Notes: generated by a model from the sequence alone, not told the origin. A DNA stretch of 64,000 nt from Dugong dugon (GCA_030035585.1 CM057460.1:126898714-126962713); one strand, 5' to 3'; numbered from the stretch's first letter, positions 1-11,639 are shown. Translations and numbers: made by a program.

Positions 1-1128
1 ATAATATTGAAGTAGTCAAGGATTTCATTTTATTTGGATCCACAATCAATGCCCATGGAAGCAGCAGTCGAGAAATCAAACGACATACTGCGTTGGGTAA
101 ATCTGCTGCAAAAGACCTCTTTCAAGTGTTAAAAAGCATAGATGTCACTTTGAGGACTAAGGTGCACCTGACCCAAATCATGGTATTTTCAAACGTCTCA
201 TATGCATGTGAAAGCTGGACAATGAATAAGAAAGACTGAAGAAGAATTGATGCCTTTGAATTATGGTGTTGGCGAAGAATATTAAATATACCACGGACTG
301 CCAGAAGAATGAACAAATCTGACTTGGAAGAAGTACAGCTAGAATGCTTATTAGAAGCAAGGATGGTGAGACTTCGTCTCTGTCATGGTTTGACTTATGT
401 CCCCCAGAAAACGTGTGTATCAATTTGGCTGGGCCATGATTCCCAGAATTGTGTGGTTGGCCTCCATTTTGGGATTGTAATTTTATGTTAAAGAGGATTA
501 GGGTGGGATTGTAACACCACCTTTACCCAGGTCACATCCCTGATCCAATGTAAAGGGAGTTTCCCTGGGGTGTGGCCTGCACCACCTTTTATCTCTCAAG
601 AGATAAAAGGAAAGGGAAGCAAGCAGAGAATTGGGGAACCTCATACTATCAAGAAAGCAGTGCTGGGAGCAAAGCACGTCCTTTGGACCGGGGTCCCTGC
701 ACAGAGAAGCTCCTAGTCCGGGGGAACACTGAAGAGAAGAAGGCCGACAGAGAGAAAAAGCCTTCCCCTGGAGCTGACCCCCTGAATTTGGACTTTTAGC
801 CTACTTTAACTGTGAGGAAATAAACTTCTCTTCGTTAAAACCATCCACTTGTGGTATTTCTGTTATAGCAGCACCAGATGACTAAGACAGTCTCACACAC
901 TTTGGACATGTTATCCAAAGGGACCAGTTTCTGGAGAAGGACATCATGCTAAGTAAAGTAGAAGGACAGTGAAAGACCCTCAACAAGATGGATTGACACA
1001 GTGGCTGCAACAATGGGCTCAAACATAGCAAAGATTTTGAGGATGGCACAGGACCGGGCACTGTTTCATTCTGTTATACATAGGATTACTATGGGTCAGA
1101 ACAGACTCAACGGCACCTAACAACAACA
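1..1128 (+). mobile_element. RTE (BovB-like) LINE 3' end, split by a solo LTR
   Basis: This is the 3' part of an RTE-clade LINE, entering from the left window edge. It closely matches the copy at 56458-57272 in the same order (for example 'CTGCAAAAGACCTCTTT' and 'GGTGTTGGCGAAGAATATT') and ends with the family tail CACCTAACAACAACA at about 1113-1128. The conceptual frame has stops, one being the TGA after 'AAGAAAGAC' near 238, so it is dead. A 509-bp LTR interrupts it at 381-889. RTE sequence resumes at 890 with a duplicated GTCTC. Its tail abuts an antisense L1 piece, suggesting it inserted into that L1. Family assignment is from recognition of elephant-type RTE. Confidence 0.88.
381..889 (+). 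mobile_element. Solo MaLR/ERVL-like LTR (copy 1)
   Basis: A 509-bp element starts TGTCATGG and ends GACTAAGACA, as LTRs do (TG...CA). It is flanked by a perfect 5-bp target duplication, GTCTC, at 376-380 and 890-894. Near the 3' end it has an AATAAA-like signal ('GAAATAAACTTC', about 819) and a MaLR-type terminus ('GTGGTATTTCTGTTATAGC'). No gag or pol internal sequence is present, so it is a solo LTR left by LTR-LTR recombination. A related copy lies inverted at 31828-32342. Because it sits inside the RTE it is younger than that RTE copy. Confidence 0.85.
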
Positions 1129-1130
1129 GA

Positions 1131-1925
1131 TCATAAAAATTTGTCCTTTTGTCTGACTTATTTCACTCAGCATAATGTTTTCAAGGTTCATCCATATCAT
1201 AGCATGTATCAAAACTTCATTTCTCTTTATGGTTGAATAATATTCCTGTATACATATATAAACAAAATATGGTATATGTGTGTGTTTGTGTGTGTATATA
1301 TATGTATATATACATACCACATTTTGTTTATCCATTCATCTGTTGATGGACATTTGGGTGGTTTACACCTTTCGGCTATTGTGAATAGTGCTACAATGAA
1401 CATCAGTGTACAAGTAACTGTTCGTGTCCCTGTTTTCCAGTCTTTGGGGTATATACCTAGGAATAGAATTTGTGGGTCATATGTAATTTTGTGTTTCACT
1501 TTTTGAGGAACCACCAAACTGTTTTTCACAGCAGCTGTACCATTTTACAATCTCACTAGCAATGGATGAGGACTCTAATTTCTCCACATCTCGGCCAACG
1601 CTTGTTATTTTTTGTTTTCTGATAATAGCCATCTGAGTGGGGGTGAAGTGGTATCTCACTGTGGTTTTGATTTGCAGTTCCCTAATGACTAATGATGTTG
1701 AACATCTTTTTGTGTGCTTGTTGGCCATTTGTATACCTTCTTTGGTGAAATATCTATTCCAAGTTCTTGCCCATTTTTTGATTGGGTGTTTGTCTTTTCG
1801 TTGTTGAGCTGTAGTTCTTTATATATTCTAGGTATTAAGCCCTTATCAAATACATGATTATCAAATATCTTCTCCCATTCTGTAGATTGTCTCTTTACTT
1901 GGCTGATAAAGAAGACTCTTGATTA
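1131..1925 (-). mobile_element. L1 ORF2 3'-end fragment, antisense
   Basis: On the minus strand this encodes broken pieces of the L1 ORF2 C-terminus: a 'HTKRCSTSLVIRELQIKT' segment, a 'LFLGIYPKDWKT' segment and a 'CPSTDEWINK' segment. They correspond to the same parts of the L1 at 47617-49001. Stops and frameshifts separate them. The fragment is more diverged than the 40.7-kb L1 and contains a TG/TA microsatellite at about 1265-1315. It is an old L1M-type remnant with no coding capacity. Confidence 0.85.
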
Positions 1926-2530
1926 TATTTGTAAAATAGAGTGGATGACCAAAAAATAATAAGTGAACAACTAAATTATCTACAGACTTCAATTCCTTAG
2001 AAGTCAATCCAACTTTCCTCCATTAGTTTTGAGTTGAAGGAAAATTGATAAAACTGATTTAGGCTTTGGATGACACTATTAACACGTTCTTAAATATAAT
2101 ACATCAGATATAATACACATTTTCTTAAGTATAATACATCATCCTTTCCATCTCAAAATGCTGTCTTATGCCATTATCACCCAGAGGCTGTACTGAGATC
2201 CTCTGGGTGCATTGTGTAGAGGTGGCATAAAGCCGGTCCTAAGAGTCTGTAGCCTAAACTAAGCCTTATAGCAAATAAAGCCCAATAATTAGTAAATCAC
2301 AGCTGAGACAAGGCCAATATAGTAGTGCCTGGCATCTGGCAATATTGCTTGCCTTATTGTGTGGAGATTAGCCCAGTAAGACCAGAGGTGGGATCTAGAA
2401 GTAGAAGCTGGAGATTTAGATGCCCCTCAGATCTAGGAAGAGCCTTGAGGAAGCCCTGGAATATTTATCATGGACATAATGTGACCCCTCAATTGAGGGG
2501 TCCCTAAACAAGAACTATTGTCTACAGTCC
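1926..2530. other. Unique sequence, no gene seen
   Basis: AT-rich non-coding DNA. Two near copies of 'ATAATACA' phrases occur at about 2095-2150. I see no open frame with recognisable similarity, splice pattern or repeat family. Confidence 0.5.
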
Positions 2531-2875
2531 TGTTGTTGTTGTTAGCTGCTATTGAATTGGCTCCCAACTCATGGTGACCCCATGCACAATGGAACAAAAC
2601 GCTGCCTGGCCCTGAGCAATACCCATGTTCAGTTGCAGATTCGACTGTTGTGATTCATAGGGTTTTCATTGGCTGAGTTTTGAAAGTAGATCACCAGGCC
2701 TTTCTTCCTAGTCTGTTTTAGACTGGAAGCTCCACTGGAACCTGTTTGGCACCATAGCAACACGCAAGCCTCCACTGACAGACAGGTGGTGGCTGCGCAT
2801 GATGTACATTGGTTGGAATGGAACCCAGGTCTCTCCCATGGAAGGTGAGAATTCTACCAATGAATCATTAATATC
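2531..2875 (-). mobile_element. tRNA-Gly-like SINE with RTE tail, antisense
   Basis: Read on the minus strand, the element starts with a tRNA-Gly-like head (about 2810-2875: 'GGTAGAATTCTCACCTTCC', then box B-like 'CTGGGTTCCATTCC'). A body containing 'CTTCCAGTCTAAAACAGACT' follows. It ends with an RTE-like tail ('GCAGCGTTTTGTTCC', then 'TAACAACAACAACA' at 2531). It is the same family as 60698-61042 and 29053-29261. The whole length from head to tail is present. Confidence 0.82.
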
Positions 2876-4710
2876 CTCCCATAGTCCTGAGGACATATTA
2901 ATTTCTCTTAAGCCTGGGGTCCTGCTGGCTCCCATCCCACCTGTCTTTAGAATTCTAGAGCAGGTGAGAAAAAATGTGGTGATGGGAAAGAGAGGAGAGT
3001 GGGAGAGAGAGAGAAAGAGAATGAGAAATGGACTGATGTTGTCAGAGAGAAATGACCACAGAGAAAATTAACAGGGAGAAAAAGGAGAGATTTCAATTTT
3101 GACATCCTTTTTCACTGTTGTTAGCATGAAGGAAACAACAGTAGAACCTGTCTGAACTATCGACCCACTGAAGGTGAGAGAGGAACGTGTGCACCCAGAG
3201 AAGACGAGCTGTGCAGGTGCTGGCACAGACAAGCCGGTTCATGGGGCAGGGGAGGCGCGCACCAGTCAGGCGGGGTGGGTGATTGAAGTGTCACTGGCAC
3301 CAGAGTTATACTGAAGCGCTCGTCGTTCTTCTTTTCTTTCCTGATGAAACATTTGCAATTTTTACACTGTGGCAGAGCAAATGGAACCGTGACTTATGAT
3401 ACACAATTTATGTAGTTTGACACTTCTATCATGTTTCTTGCAGGCACAGAGCTTTATTCCACCCTGAGAAGTTGCAGAGGCGCGGGGAGGCACTGTGCCC
3501 ATTCCATCGCTGATGCCATGTTTATGGCAGATGATTTGTTTGTTTGTTCATTCGTCCTTTATTCATTCAACCGAAAGCATTCTTTGAGCAGGGTGGGAGT
3601 CAGAAGTTGCTTACAGAACTATGCAGGAAAATCGGATCCAGGCAAGACCGGATGGATGCAGGGAGCTGTCTGGAGAAAAAGGAAGGAGAGCAAGTTTTGA
3701 ATAAATTGTAAGAGTCAAAATTCTGCACAGCAATAGCTTAGACATGGTTGTAATGCAACGTAAAATTTCCGTATTCCCTGATTTATTTGACCTCTGTGAA
3801 CGAGCACCAGGGAACCTCAAATTTGTGCCCACTGCTGAGAGGACTCTGCCTCCACCAGGTGATTCAAACAGAGCCCCAAGCAGCAGCTGAGCCACCCCAG
3901 GGTCTTCATTTAGTCTGCTTTCAAACTCATGAATACAGCAGGTTTCTGTTGAAAGCAAATACGATGACATTGGTTTAAATAATTTAAGGACCAAATAAAA
4001 TCTTCCCAGAGTAGGTTGAGGTGTTAAGCACAAATGTCTTGTGAGCTGGCAACTAATTGCCACCCAGATCAAAGGGAGAGCGGGCGGCCAGAAAAGCACT
4101 GCACCTGACCCTTTCCTGCCACAGCATGCCAGCAGAGGAGGCAGTGTCCCGAGAGGTACCCGCTGAAGGCGAGGCCACTGCTGCCTCTTATTTCTCTTCC
4201 CAAGTGGCTGCTGCAGACAAAGGATGAGAGGGCGGAGGGAACCTTGTCAGGAGCTGAGCTGTGTGGCAGCCTGATTATTCAGTGCAGAAATAGGCTCCCC
4301 GGCCAGGCCCTTTGCTCCCAGGCATTAGAAAGTCAAGGCTGGGCTGTGTTCAGCTTGTATCGGGAGCTGCAAGGTCACAAGATAGAGTCTCTAGATTATG
4401 GCAAAGGGTGCCAAGTCCCACGCCATGGCCTGAGGTCATCCCAAGAAATACTCCTACTGCTGGAAGAACCCTTTTGTAGGTCTGGAACCTCCTCATGCAA
4501 GACATAGGGGCCCCTTCCTTGCCTGAAGTAGTATCATAGAGGGCTGTCTTTCTACTTAGCCAAGGGCACACCTGCCCTCCATTAGGACGAGGGAAACCTG
4601 TCACAGCCTAGCCCAGAGGAAATCCCAGGACCCCAATGACCCCCTTGCCACCTGTCTACCACCAATTAACATGACCCTCAGGAGGTGTCAGACAAAACCA
4701 TTTAAAGGGT
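2876..4710. other. Unique sequence, no gene seen
   Basis: Includes a purine-rich stretch (about 2985-3060) and a mildly CpG-enriched patch (about 3180-3325, roughly nine CpGs). The longest open frame here (3611-4099, minus, 162 codons) has no recognisable domain, and nothing supports it as coding. Confidence 0.5.
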
Positions 4711-4846
4711 AAAACCCTGGTGGTGTGGTTAAGAGCTATGGCTGCTAACCATAAATGTTGGCAGTTCAAATCTACCAGGTGTTCCTTGGAAACCATATGG
4801 GTCACTATGAGTCAGAATCGACTGGACAGCAACGGGTCTGGTTTTG
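4711..4846 (+). mobile_element. AfroSINE
   Basis: Head 'AAACCCTGGTGG', tRNA-like B-box region 'GTTGGCAGTTCAAATC', and tail 'GTCACTATGAGTCAGAATCG' followed by GGTCTGGTTTT. Slightly shortened internally ('CCATATGGGTCACTAT' lacks the TCTACTCTG segment). Confidence 0.9.
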
Positions 4847-4859
4847 GAAACTGTTTCAT

Positions 4860-5460
4860 GCTTATTGGATGAAAGACTCATTTGGGAATGCAAATGGAGG
4901 GCAATCTGGCAATGTCTATCCGCATCTTAAAGGAATTTATCTTTTGACCCAGCAATCCCATTTCCACCATCTATGCTACACTTAAACCTGAGCATGTATC
5001 CAATGATGTATATAAAAGAATATTTATTCACTGTGACATTATAATAGGCAAAGGTTAGAATCAACCCAAATATTCATTAATAGGAAACAGGTTAAAAAAA
5101 AAAAAAGGTTTCTGTTGTTGTTAAGTGCTGTTGAGTTGATTTTGACTCATAGCAACCCCATGTGACAGAGTAGAACTGCCCATAGGGTTTTCTAGGCTGT
5201 AATCTTTATGGGAGCAGATCACCAGATCTTATTCTTATCGAGCCACTGAGTGAGTTTGAGCTGCCAACCTTTCAGTTAGCTCTTAACTATCGTACCACCA
5301 GGGCTCCTATAAATAATGCTACAGATACACAATGGAATACTGTGCAGCTATGAAAAATAATGAGGTAAATCTGTATGAACTGATATGAGATCTCTAGGAT
5401 ATATTGTAAAGTGAAAAGAGCAAGGTTCAGAACAGTGTATATTGCATACAACTATCCATA
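4860..5460 (+). mobile_element. Old L1 (L1M-type) 3' fragment, split by AfroSINE
   Basis: Phrases such as 'TTTTGACCCAGCAATCCCA' (about 4942) and 'CAATGGAATACTGTGCAGC' (about 5330) are diagnostic of the 3' end of ORF2 in mammalian L1. The two halves, 4860-5106 and 5308-5460, are contiguous in L1 and separated by an antisense AfroSINE. High divergence indicates an ancient copy. Confidence 0.8.
5107..5307 (-). mobile_element. AfroSINE, antisense, inside an old L1
   Basis: Reverse-oriented AfroSINE of the longer type that carries the 'GTAATCTTTATGGGAGCAGA' segment. Starts after a poly-A tract (5093-5106) and ends with the complement of the head, 'ACCACCAGGGCTCC'. It interrupts the L1 at 4860-5460, so it is younger than it. 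Confidence 0.88.
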
Positions 5461-5757
5461 ACAGTGTCTCTCAATCTTTTTTTTATTATTGCCCCCATAA
5501 GGAACCTTTTCTAGCTGTTTCTTCCTAATTGTCTCCCCCATGAAATTTTAGTATCATGTGTATCTGTTTACATACTGTATGTATATCTGTGCTTTACACG
5601 TAAGAGGAATAAGATTTTTTCCCCTCAAGAATCAATTTTCACCCCTTTGAGGACCATATCACCTCTGTTGAGAATGCATGTTTGATAAATAAAAAGGAGA
5701 AAACAACTATATAACAAAATGCAAGGATACATAAGAAACTAATGAAAATGGTTGCCT
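5461..5757. other. Unique sequence, no gene seen
   Basis: AT-rich; nothing recognised. Confidence 0.4.
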
Positions 5758-5768
5758 ATAAGGAGGGG

Positions 5769-5977
5769 AGGACTCCCTGGGTGGTATCAACCATTAAGCA
5801 CTTGACTACTAGCTGAAAGGTAGGCGGTTAAAACCCACCCAGACATGCCTCAGAAGACAGATCTGGTGATCTGCTCCCAAACATCACAGCCTTGAAAACC
5901 TGATGGAGCAGTTCTACTCTGCACACATGGGATTCCCATGAGTTGGAATCAACTCAAAGACAACTAATAACAACAAC
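5769..5977 (+). mobile_element. AfroSINE with perfect target duplication
   Basis: Head 'GACTCCCTGGGTGG', long-form body ('CTGGTGATCTGCTCCCAAAC'), tail 'CATGAGTTGGAATCAACTC' and a short RTE-like end 'AACTAATAACAACAAC'. Flanked by an 11-bp duplication, ATAAGGAGGGG, at 5758-5768 and 5978-5988. The AAC-rich end rather than poly-A resembles the RTE tails in this window. Confidence 0.92.
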
Positions 5978-5988
5978 ATAAGGAGGGG

Positions 5989-6420
5989 GGAGAATGGGGA
6001 GATGGGGGTACAGATGTGAGCACATTTCTCCAATTATTCCTTTTTATATTATTTTGGTGTTTGAATCATCTAAATGTATTGCCTACTCAAAAATTTAAAG
6101 ACATATAAATTCACTTTTTCTAAAGCAGACAAACAAAACAAACAAGCCAGCAAAACCTCCTACTCTGTTAACACTATTCTTTACACCAAGCAGAGCCCCT
6201 TCCCAGGCTGGAAACCTGCCTTCTGCTCGCAGGGAGGCATGTCGACTGCACCACACCGGAGGACTTCCGCTCCTAAACAGTCTTTTGTTCTCCCAAGTTT
6301 ATATTTCAGCACAAAAGGAAACAGTATATTCTGCACCCTTATAAGGAATGTTTCAGTCTGGGTGAGTTTTGAAGATCGTTACGTCTATTTTAAAGGCATC
6401 ACAGGTGTTTCAAAGCAGGA
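5989..6420. other. Unique sequence, no gene seen
   Basis: No recognised repeat or gene. It leads into the CpG-rich block at 6421. Confidence 0.45.
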
Positions 6421-6720
6421 GGAAAAGGCGGCAAAGGATGCCAGCTCCAGCCGTTCCAAGAGAATGTGAAACGAGGAAGGAAATTGCCCGTGCCCTCTCT
6501 TCCTCCCGCGGCACACACAGACCCCTTCAGGAAAGGACCGGGATGCCGCAACGCAGACCTGGGAAACCGGTAAGGAGGAGTAAAAGGGCAGCGATCCTGG
6601 GCCAATCAGATCACTCAGATTCCGGGTCAACGGGAGGGGGCAGGCCAGCTTCCTCCAGCAGTGCGTTTCCTCCGTCCAGAGGCAGCGCTCGGGAGGAGGG
6701 AAGGGCGTGCTGACGTGGGT
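6421..6720. promoter_or_regulatory. CpG-rich block, candidate promoter or first exon
   Basis: I count 19 CpG dinucleotides in these 300 bases, far above the window background and not inside a recognised repeat. It contains a consensus CCAAT box ('GGCCAATCAG', 6600-6609), a CRE-like 'TGACGTGG' at 6711-6718 and a good splice-donor-like 'CCGGTAAGG' at about 6567-6575. No coding similarity is visible. It may be a small CpG-island promoter for an unseen transcript, a regulatory element, or a decayed island. There is no direct evidence of transcription. Confidence 0.35.
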
Positions 6721-6721
6721 T

Positions 6722-6931
6722 AAAAACCAAATCAAGCCCACTGCTTTTGAGTGGATTCTGACTAATAGCGACGTAATAGGGCAGAGTGAAACTGCCCCAT
6801 AGGGTTTCCAAGGCTGTAAATCTTTACGGAAGCAGACTACCATATCTTTCTCCCATGAAGCGGATGGTGGGTTTGAATCGTGACCTTTCGATTAGCAGCT
6901 GAGCGCTTTAACCACTGCGCCACCAAGCTCC
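6722..6931 (-). mobile_element. AfroSINE, antisense
   Basis: Reverse long-form AfroSINE: 'CTGTAAATCTTTACGGAAGC' internally and 'CCACTGCGCCACCAAGCTCC' as the complement of its head. Several CpGs remain, so it is relatively young. Confidence 0.9.
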
Positions 6932-7174
6932 TCCTCAAAGCTGATTAGTGGACCAGAAATTCCGTTGTGGGATTAACAAAACAAACAAAAACTTGGACTC
7001 ACACTTCAATGTATCAGCAACTTTGATTTGATTGTGTAAGGAGGCAAGACGATATAAATAAGATTTGCATGAGTGCAACCTTTCTTTGCTTGAATATCAA
7101 ACATTGTAATGCATATTTGGAATAAATGACAGTCTTTGAATGAGTTTGTTTTTAAAAATGTTCCAGTAATTTAC

Positions 7175-7330
7175 CTAGAGAGGAGTCAGTACCATTAAGT
7201 TCTGGTTGTGCCACTCTATCTCAGTTTCCTGATCAGGAGAATGGATGTAATGATATCCACCCTAGCTACACGATAGTGCTGTCATAAATAGTGAAATGAC
7301 TCAATTTAAGAAATGTCTTATAAGAGTAAG
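7175..7330 (+). mobile_element. MIR remnant
   Basis: Weak match to the MIR body ('CTCAGTTTCCTGATCAGGAG', then the 'TGTCATAAATAGTGAAATGA' part). Old and diverged. Confidence 0.5.
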
Positions 7331-8361
7331 ATAATTGTAGACACGTTAGTTCTGGGGAGAGGAAGGAACTCAACAAACATTTGCTGAGCTGAATTGAAAT
7401 GTTTCTGCTCCATTGAGGGAGATTCTAGAGCAAATATTCCCCTTCTGCAGTGTGGATTCATTTCTCTATTTATTCAGAAATGTGCAAGTCACTTACAAGT
7501 GGTGAACTGGTTTAGCTATCCAGGGGCTCGTATACAAAATAGCATCTTTTGATGCTTGATTTTAGGCCCTATTGCCACTATCTTCCTGTTGGACCTTAGG
7601 TTTGCCACCTAACTTATCTGTTTCTCTCCTCTTTCCTTCTCTAGGTGTTGCTCTTTGAAATACACACTGGAAATTTGTTAATTAATAAGCTAACTGAGAA
7701 AGCAAGACCATGAACAAAATTTCCATGCTCAAAAGCAAAGCTGGAATATGTAAGAATATAGAAGGTAATTACCAATGATTTTTTTCTCATATTTTTTCTT
7801 GTGAAGCATATTAATATCCTTGTAAACCAGAGAGCAGTATTCTTGAAGGGGAGGGTTGAATGAGCTCTCCTAATTGCTGTCTGGCTCACTTGTAATATCA
7901 TATATGTTTGATAAGAAATAATATGTAAGTGGGGATGTAACTCTTTGTTTTTGTCTGTAATACTTGGAAGGAGATGTAGGTACAGTCCATTGCCAGAAAG
8001 ATTGCCCATTCACCAATTATAAGCACCTGTGGAGCCTAAAGAATTGTGGAGACGGTGAGTATCAGATTCATGAGGTCTTGAGTGTTGTTGGAGGAGAATT
8101 TGGGCTCTTCAGATTCTTCAGAGTAAATCATCTACTAGAAAAACAGCCCTTTTTCTTGCTAATATTGATCACCTCTCATGGTAAAACTTCAATGGATTAT
8201 TGTGATAATGAAAGCTTTCAATATTTACTCTAACTTCCTGAGAAGGGGTGAATGAAGGAAGGAAAGAAGGGGAGAAGCAGGAAAGATAGTCGCATCCTGC
8301 CATAGGATGAAAAAGGAACATCTGCAGTATTTGGGGGGCTAGAAAGGGCCTCTGTAGTGAT

Positions 8362-8535
8362 ATCAGGATGAGACCCCAAGATCCAAATCCTAAGCCTGAC
8401 TTGGGGGTTCTGTGCAAGTCTTAGCCTTTTCATTCCTCAGTGTCAGTCCATAAAATGGGGAAAACAGTGGATGGCTCTGGTACTTCATAGAGACATGGCA
8501 AGAGTATCATGTAGTTAGAGTATTGCGATTTCATA
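8362..8535 (+). mobile_element. MIR remnant
   Basis: 'GTGCAAGTCTTAGCC...TCCTCAGTGTC...TAAAATGGGG' follows the order of the MIR core. Confidence 0.6.
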
Positions 8536-8566
8536 ATGATGCCAATAACTATTATTAGTATATTAG

Positions 8567-8667
8567 AAAAAAAAAAAAAACTAACCCGTTGGCGTGGAGT
8601 GAATTCCAACTCATAGTGACCCTATAGGACAAAGAAGAACTGCCCCAGAGGGTTTTCAAGGAGCGGC
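8567..8667 (-). mobile_element. AfroSINE 3' fragment, antisense
   Basis: Poly-A tract on the plus strand, then 'CTAACCCGTTGGCG...TCATAGTGACCCTATAGGAC' and 'GGTTTTCAAGGAGCGGC'. The tRNA-like head is missing, so the copy is 5'-truncated. Confidence 0.8.
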
Positions 8668-8974
8668 ATGGCTCCTGGACATTGTTTACATCCACTTGCG
8701 CTGAAAGGAGCTGCCTGGAGCTGTGCAGTGCAGTGCCCGGCAGGAGGGCCTACCTATAGAGCAGAGGGAGCACAAAGAGGAGGCCCCTGGCAGAGTTTTG
8801 CCCTACAAAACTATTCTTAAACAATTTGAACCAACATTAAAAATAGAACATTTCACATACCAATGTAGATTTCCTGCTTCTCTTGAAATATCAGCCAACC
8901 TGACAACCCTGGACTCACATTCATTCTCTCATGGCAACGAGCTGTGGGGACTGAGCTGCTCACCATTCTACCAG

Positions 8975-9162
8975 TAAAACCAATTGCTGTTCTGTGGACT
9001 CTGATGCACGGCGACCCCACGTGTGTCAGGGTAGGCCTGTGCTCCAGGGGGTTTTCAATGGCTGATTTTCCGGAAGTAGATGGCATCTCTGGATGGACTT
9101 GAACCCCCAACCTTTCAGTTAGCAGCCAAGCATATTAATTGTTTGCACCACCCAGAGACTCC
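8975..9162 (-). mobile_element. AfroSINE variant, antisense
   Basis: Reverse copy of the subtype carrying 'GTGTGTCAGGGTAG', 'GGTTTTCAATGGCTGATTTT' and 'AGTAGATGGCATC', ending 'CACCCAGAGACTCC'. Confidence 0.85.
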
Positions 9163-11639
9163 CCATTTTGCTACACACCCTATCCCAGTTAGGATTCTTC
9201 ACTTAGCCTGCTCCCATACCTGCCAAAGCCCCCAGAAGGAGAGGATGATAAAACCAGTTCCCCATGGTCTAAGGTGCCGACTCTGCCCCTCCCCACTCCT
9301 TGAGAAAGAGCTGAGAGCAGAGGGAACTGGTAGAAAAAGTTGTTCTCCACATCCTCCCCTCTATCTCTGAAAGAGCAGACGACAGCAGGAAAGATATGTT
9401 GAACTGCTGAGAAGAGAGGATCGGCAGATTCAGAATTTCCTCTATTACACGTGCGCGCCTCAGGAATGAGGTGGACTTGAAACTTTTCAGAATAGGTTTG
9501 CCTTCCCAGGTGGAGCTGTGGCACAGCGGGCTGCTGTGGGTTCCTGGGCCTTAACTGGAGCACAGCATTCACCCCTCCCTGCCTCTCAGGTGAGCCCTTC
9601 CAGTTTTCAACGACCTTCAGGACATCTCTTCCTGAGAGAGACAGGAGAGGCACTCTGTGGGCTCCTTTGTGCTTCCGGTGCCTGAATCCCCCCGGCTTCT
9701 GAAATTGGCTTTTTTTGCACTGGAAATATTTTGCACCTAGACACATCTGTGTGCTGTTTTCAGCCAGCTCTTTACAATTCTGCTCTTGTCATGTCTCTCC
9801 TGGCTAGGGAGGCGGCTGCTGCTCTGCAGCCTTCTGATAGTTCTTGTTTACCTCTAGGGGGTATTCTTTCTTTTAAGACAGGATTATGTAGCACACTCTG
9901 CTCAGTGCAAACTGCTACATTCTTTTCCTGGGGTTTGTCACCGGCTCCTCGGATCTGTGAGGCCTCTGCATGCAAAGAGTCTCTTTGCAGATTGCACTCT
10001 GTCCCCAAGAAGGCCCCTGCAGCCATCAGGTCGGTACCTACTCCAGGAGGTAACTAAGTGCGTTTCTGCTCTTTGAGAGATCTGCTTTATAAGGGAGAAG
10101 GGCCAGGAAGGGTGAGGCAGAGAGAGGCGACTACACCAAGAGTCAGGGACAAAGTGCTGCCAATTTCTGAAAAGCTAAATAACAGTTCCAGAGCCATGCC
10201 ATGGAGCCCTGTCCTCAGCTGTTCTCCAGGCAGATGAAGCAGCTTCTGAAAGTCTGGGAGCAAAGGCCCCTGCTTCTCAGAGAGGAAGAACAAAGGAGGC
10301 TTAACTTCCTGGAGACACAGTCCTTAACTATTTTTGGATCATGGATCTCTCAAGAAGTAGGAAAGCTCCAGACCCTACCCCAATAAAGATTCTCATAGCC
10401 ACGTACACATACCAGGCAGACACATCTCAGACACCCAGCCAAAGGCCCGCTGGAGTCTGGAGTTGAGGAAAAACTTCTGGTTAGTACATTCATCTTTCAG
10501 TGGAGGGTAGCCCAAAGCCCAGGACACCAGCTCTCCACAGCCCAAGCCAAGCTGAAGGCAGAGGCCATTTTCGGGATAATTTAGGCAGAAGCTACCACCC
10601 CCAATATTTCTTTACACTCAAAGTTTCAAACCAAAAGTTTATTGTTTGCTAGATAAGTGGTACCTTCTCTCCTGGTCCTAGACTCTTGGTCTGAGGGCAG
10701 AAGGCAAAGGCTGAGAACTGCAGTCCTAGCTTTGTACACGGGCTCCAGCTAGAGACAATTCACAAAGCTGGGAGGACATGTTCCGATAACCAGAATTTAT
10801 GGGCAAGAAAATAAATCTTGCAGCACTGACTCTGACTTTGGCTTATGGTAACAAGGGCCCCTATGGTCCCAAAGCTGTTGTCTTTGAATTGATTTATCAC
10901 ACAGACTGTGGGGAGCCATAGGCCCCCTCAGCTAAAAGGAAAAGGAAGGCTTCCTGGCCTCATTTTGGATGCAGTCCTCTCTTGGTGGCGGGACAAGCTT
11001 CATGGACTCAGACCAAATTGCTCAGCAATGTTGCTGCTAGAGGCCTTGACTGGAGCTATCTATCAGCACAAGCACCTGGCCAGAGGCCTGGGACCTGGCC
11101 AGCAAAGGGAGGGGCAGCTTGAGGGGAACTGAAATTAGGGATGGAGTTCCACAAGCCTTGTTCTCCTCTTTGGAGTTATAACTCACTGCCTTGGGGCCAT
11201 TCAGAAAGACAGCTGGGGTGGGGTGGGGGGATTCTGTCGCACTTAATTTGGACCCAGAAGTGGCCTTAGGTAAGACTGGAGAGCCTGAGGAGTGTGTCCT
11301 TCACTCCTCCAGCTTCTCTCAGGGCCACCTCCTCCAACCACCCTCTTCAATGCGGGTCCCTCCCATTACCACTCAACTGTGCCAATCCTGCTGTTGTTTG
11401 GAAGAGCCCATGTTTTGCACAGCTATTGTTGCACTCCATCCTTTAATCAAAGCATGCCTGTTAATAAAGTCTTTACTCAGTGTTTAAAGCTTGAGCTTTA
11501 TGTTTGAGCTTCAAAATGGCTCTGTGAGGTGAACAGACTTAGTACGGGTCTCTCTGTCTCCACCCCCTTTTACAGGTAAGGAACTCAAGATTCTGAGAAG
11601 CGGGGGAGCTGGCATTCATTAGTCAAATGTATGACTTCT
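9163..11639. other. Unique sequence, no gene seen
   Basis: GC-moderate. The longest open frames (9189-9746 minus, 185 codons; 11191-11487 plus) lack recognisable domains or conserved motifs. I see no repeat family. Confidence 0.45.

Larger units (their letters stand above)
6932..8565. other. Mostly unique sequence with two MIR-like remnants
   Basis: Apart from MIR-like stretches at 7175-7330 and 8362-8535 I recognise no repeat and no gene. Confidence 0.45.

Noticed and set aside
3611-4099. 162-codon frame on the minus strand
   Set aside because: No recognisable domain and no splice or conservation signal.
6369-6843. Overlapping open frames over the CpG-rich block (114 and 152 codons)
   Set aside because: No protein similarity. 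High GC lowers stop-codon frequency, and the minus frame runs into an AfroSINE.
9189-9746. 185-codon open frame on the minus strand
   Set aside because: No recognisable domain, no conserved motif and no splice-supported context. This length is expected by chance in 64 kb of moderate GC.
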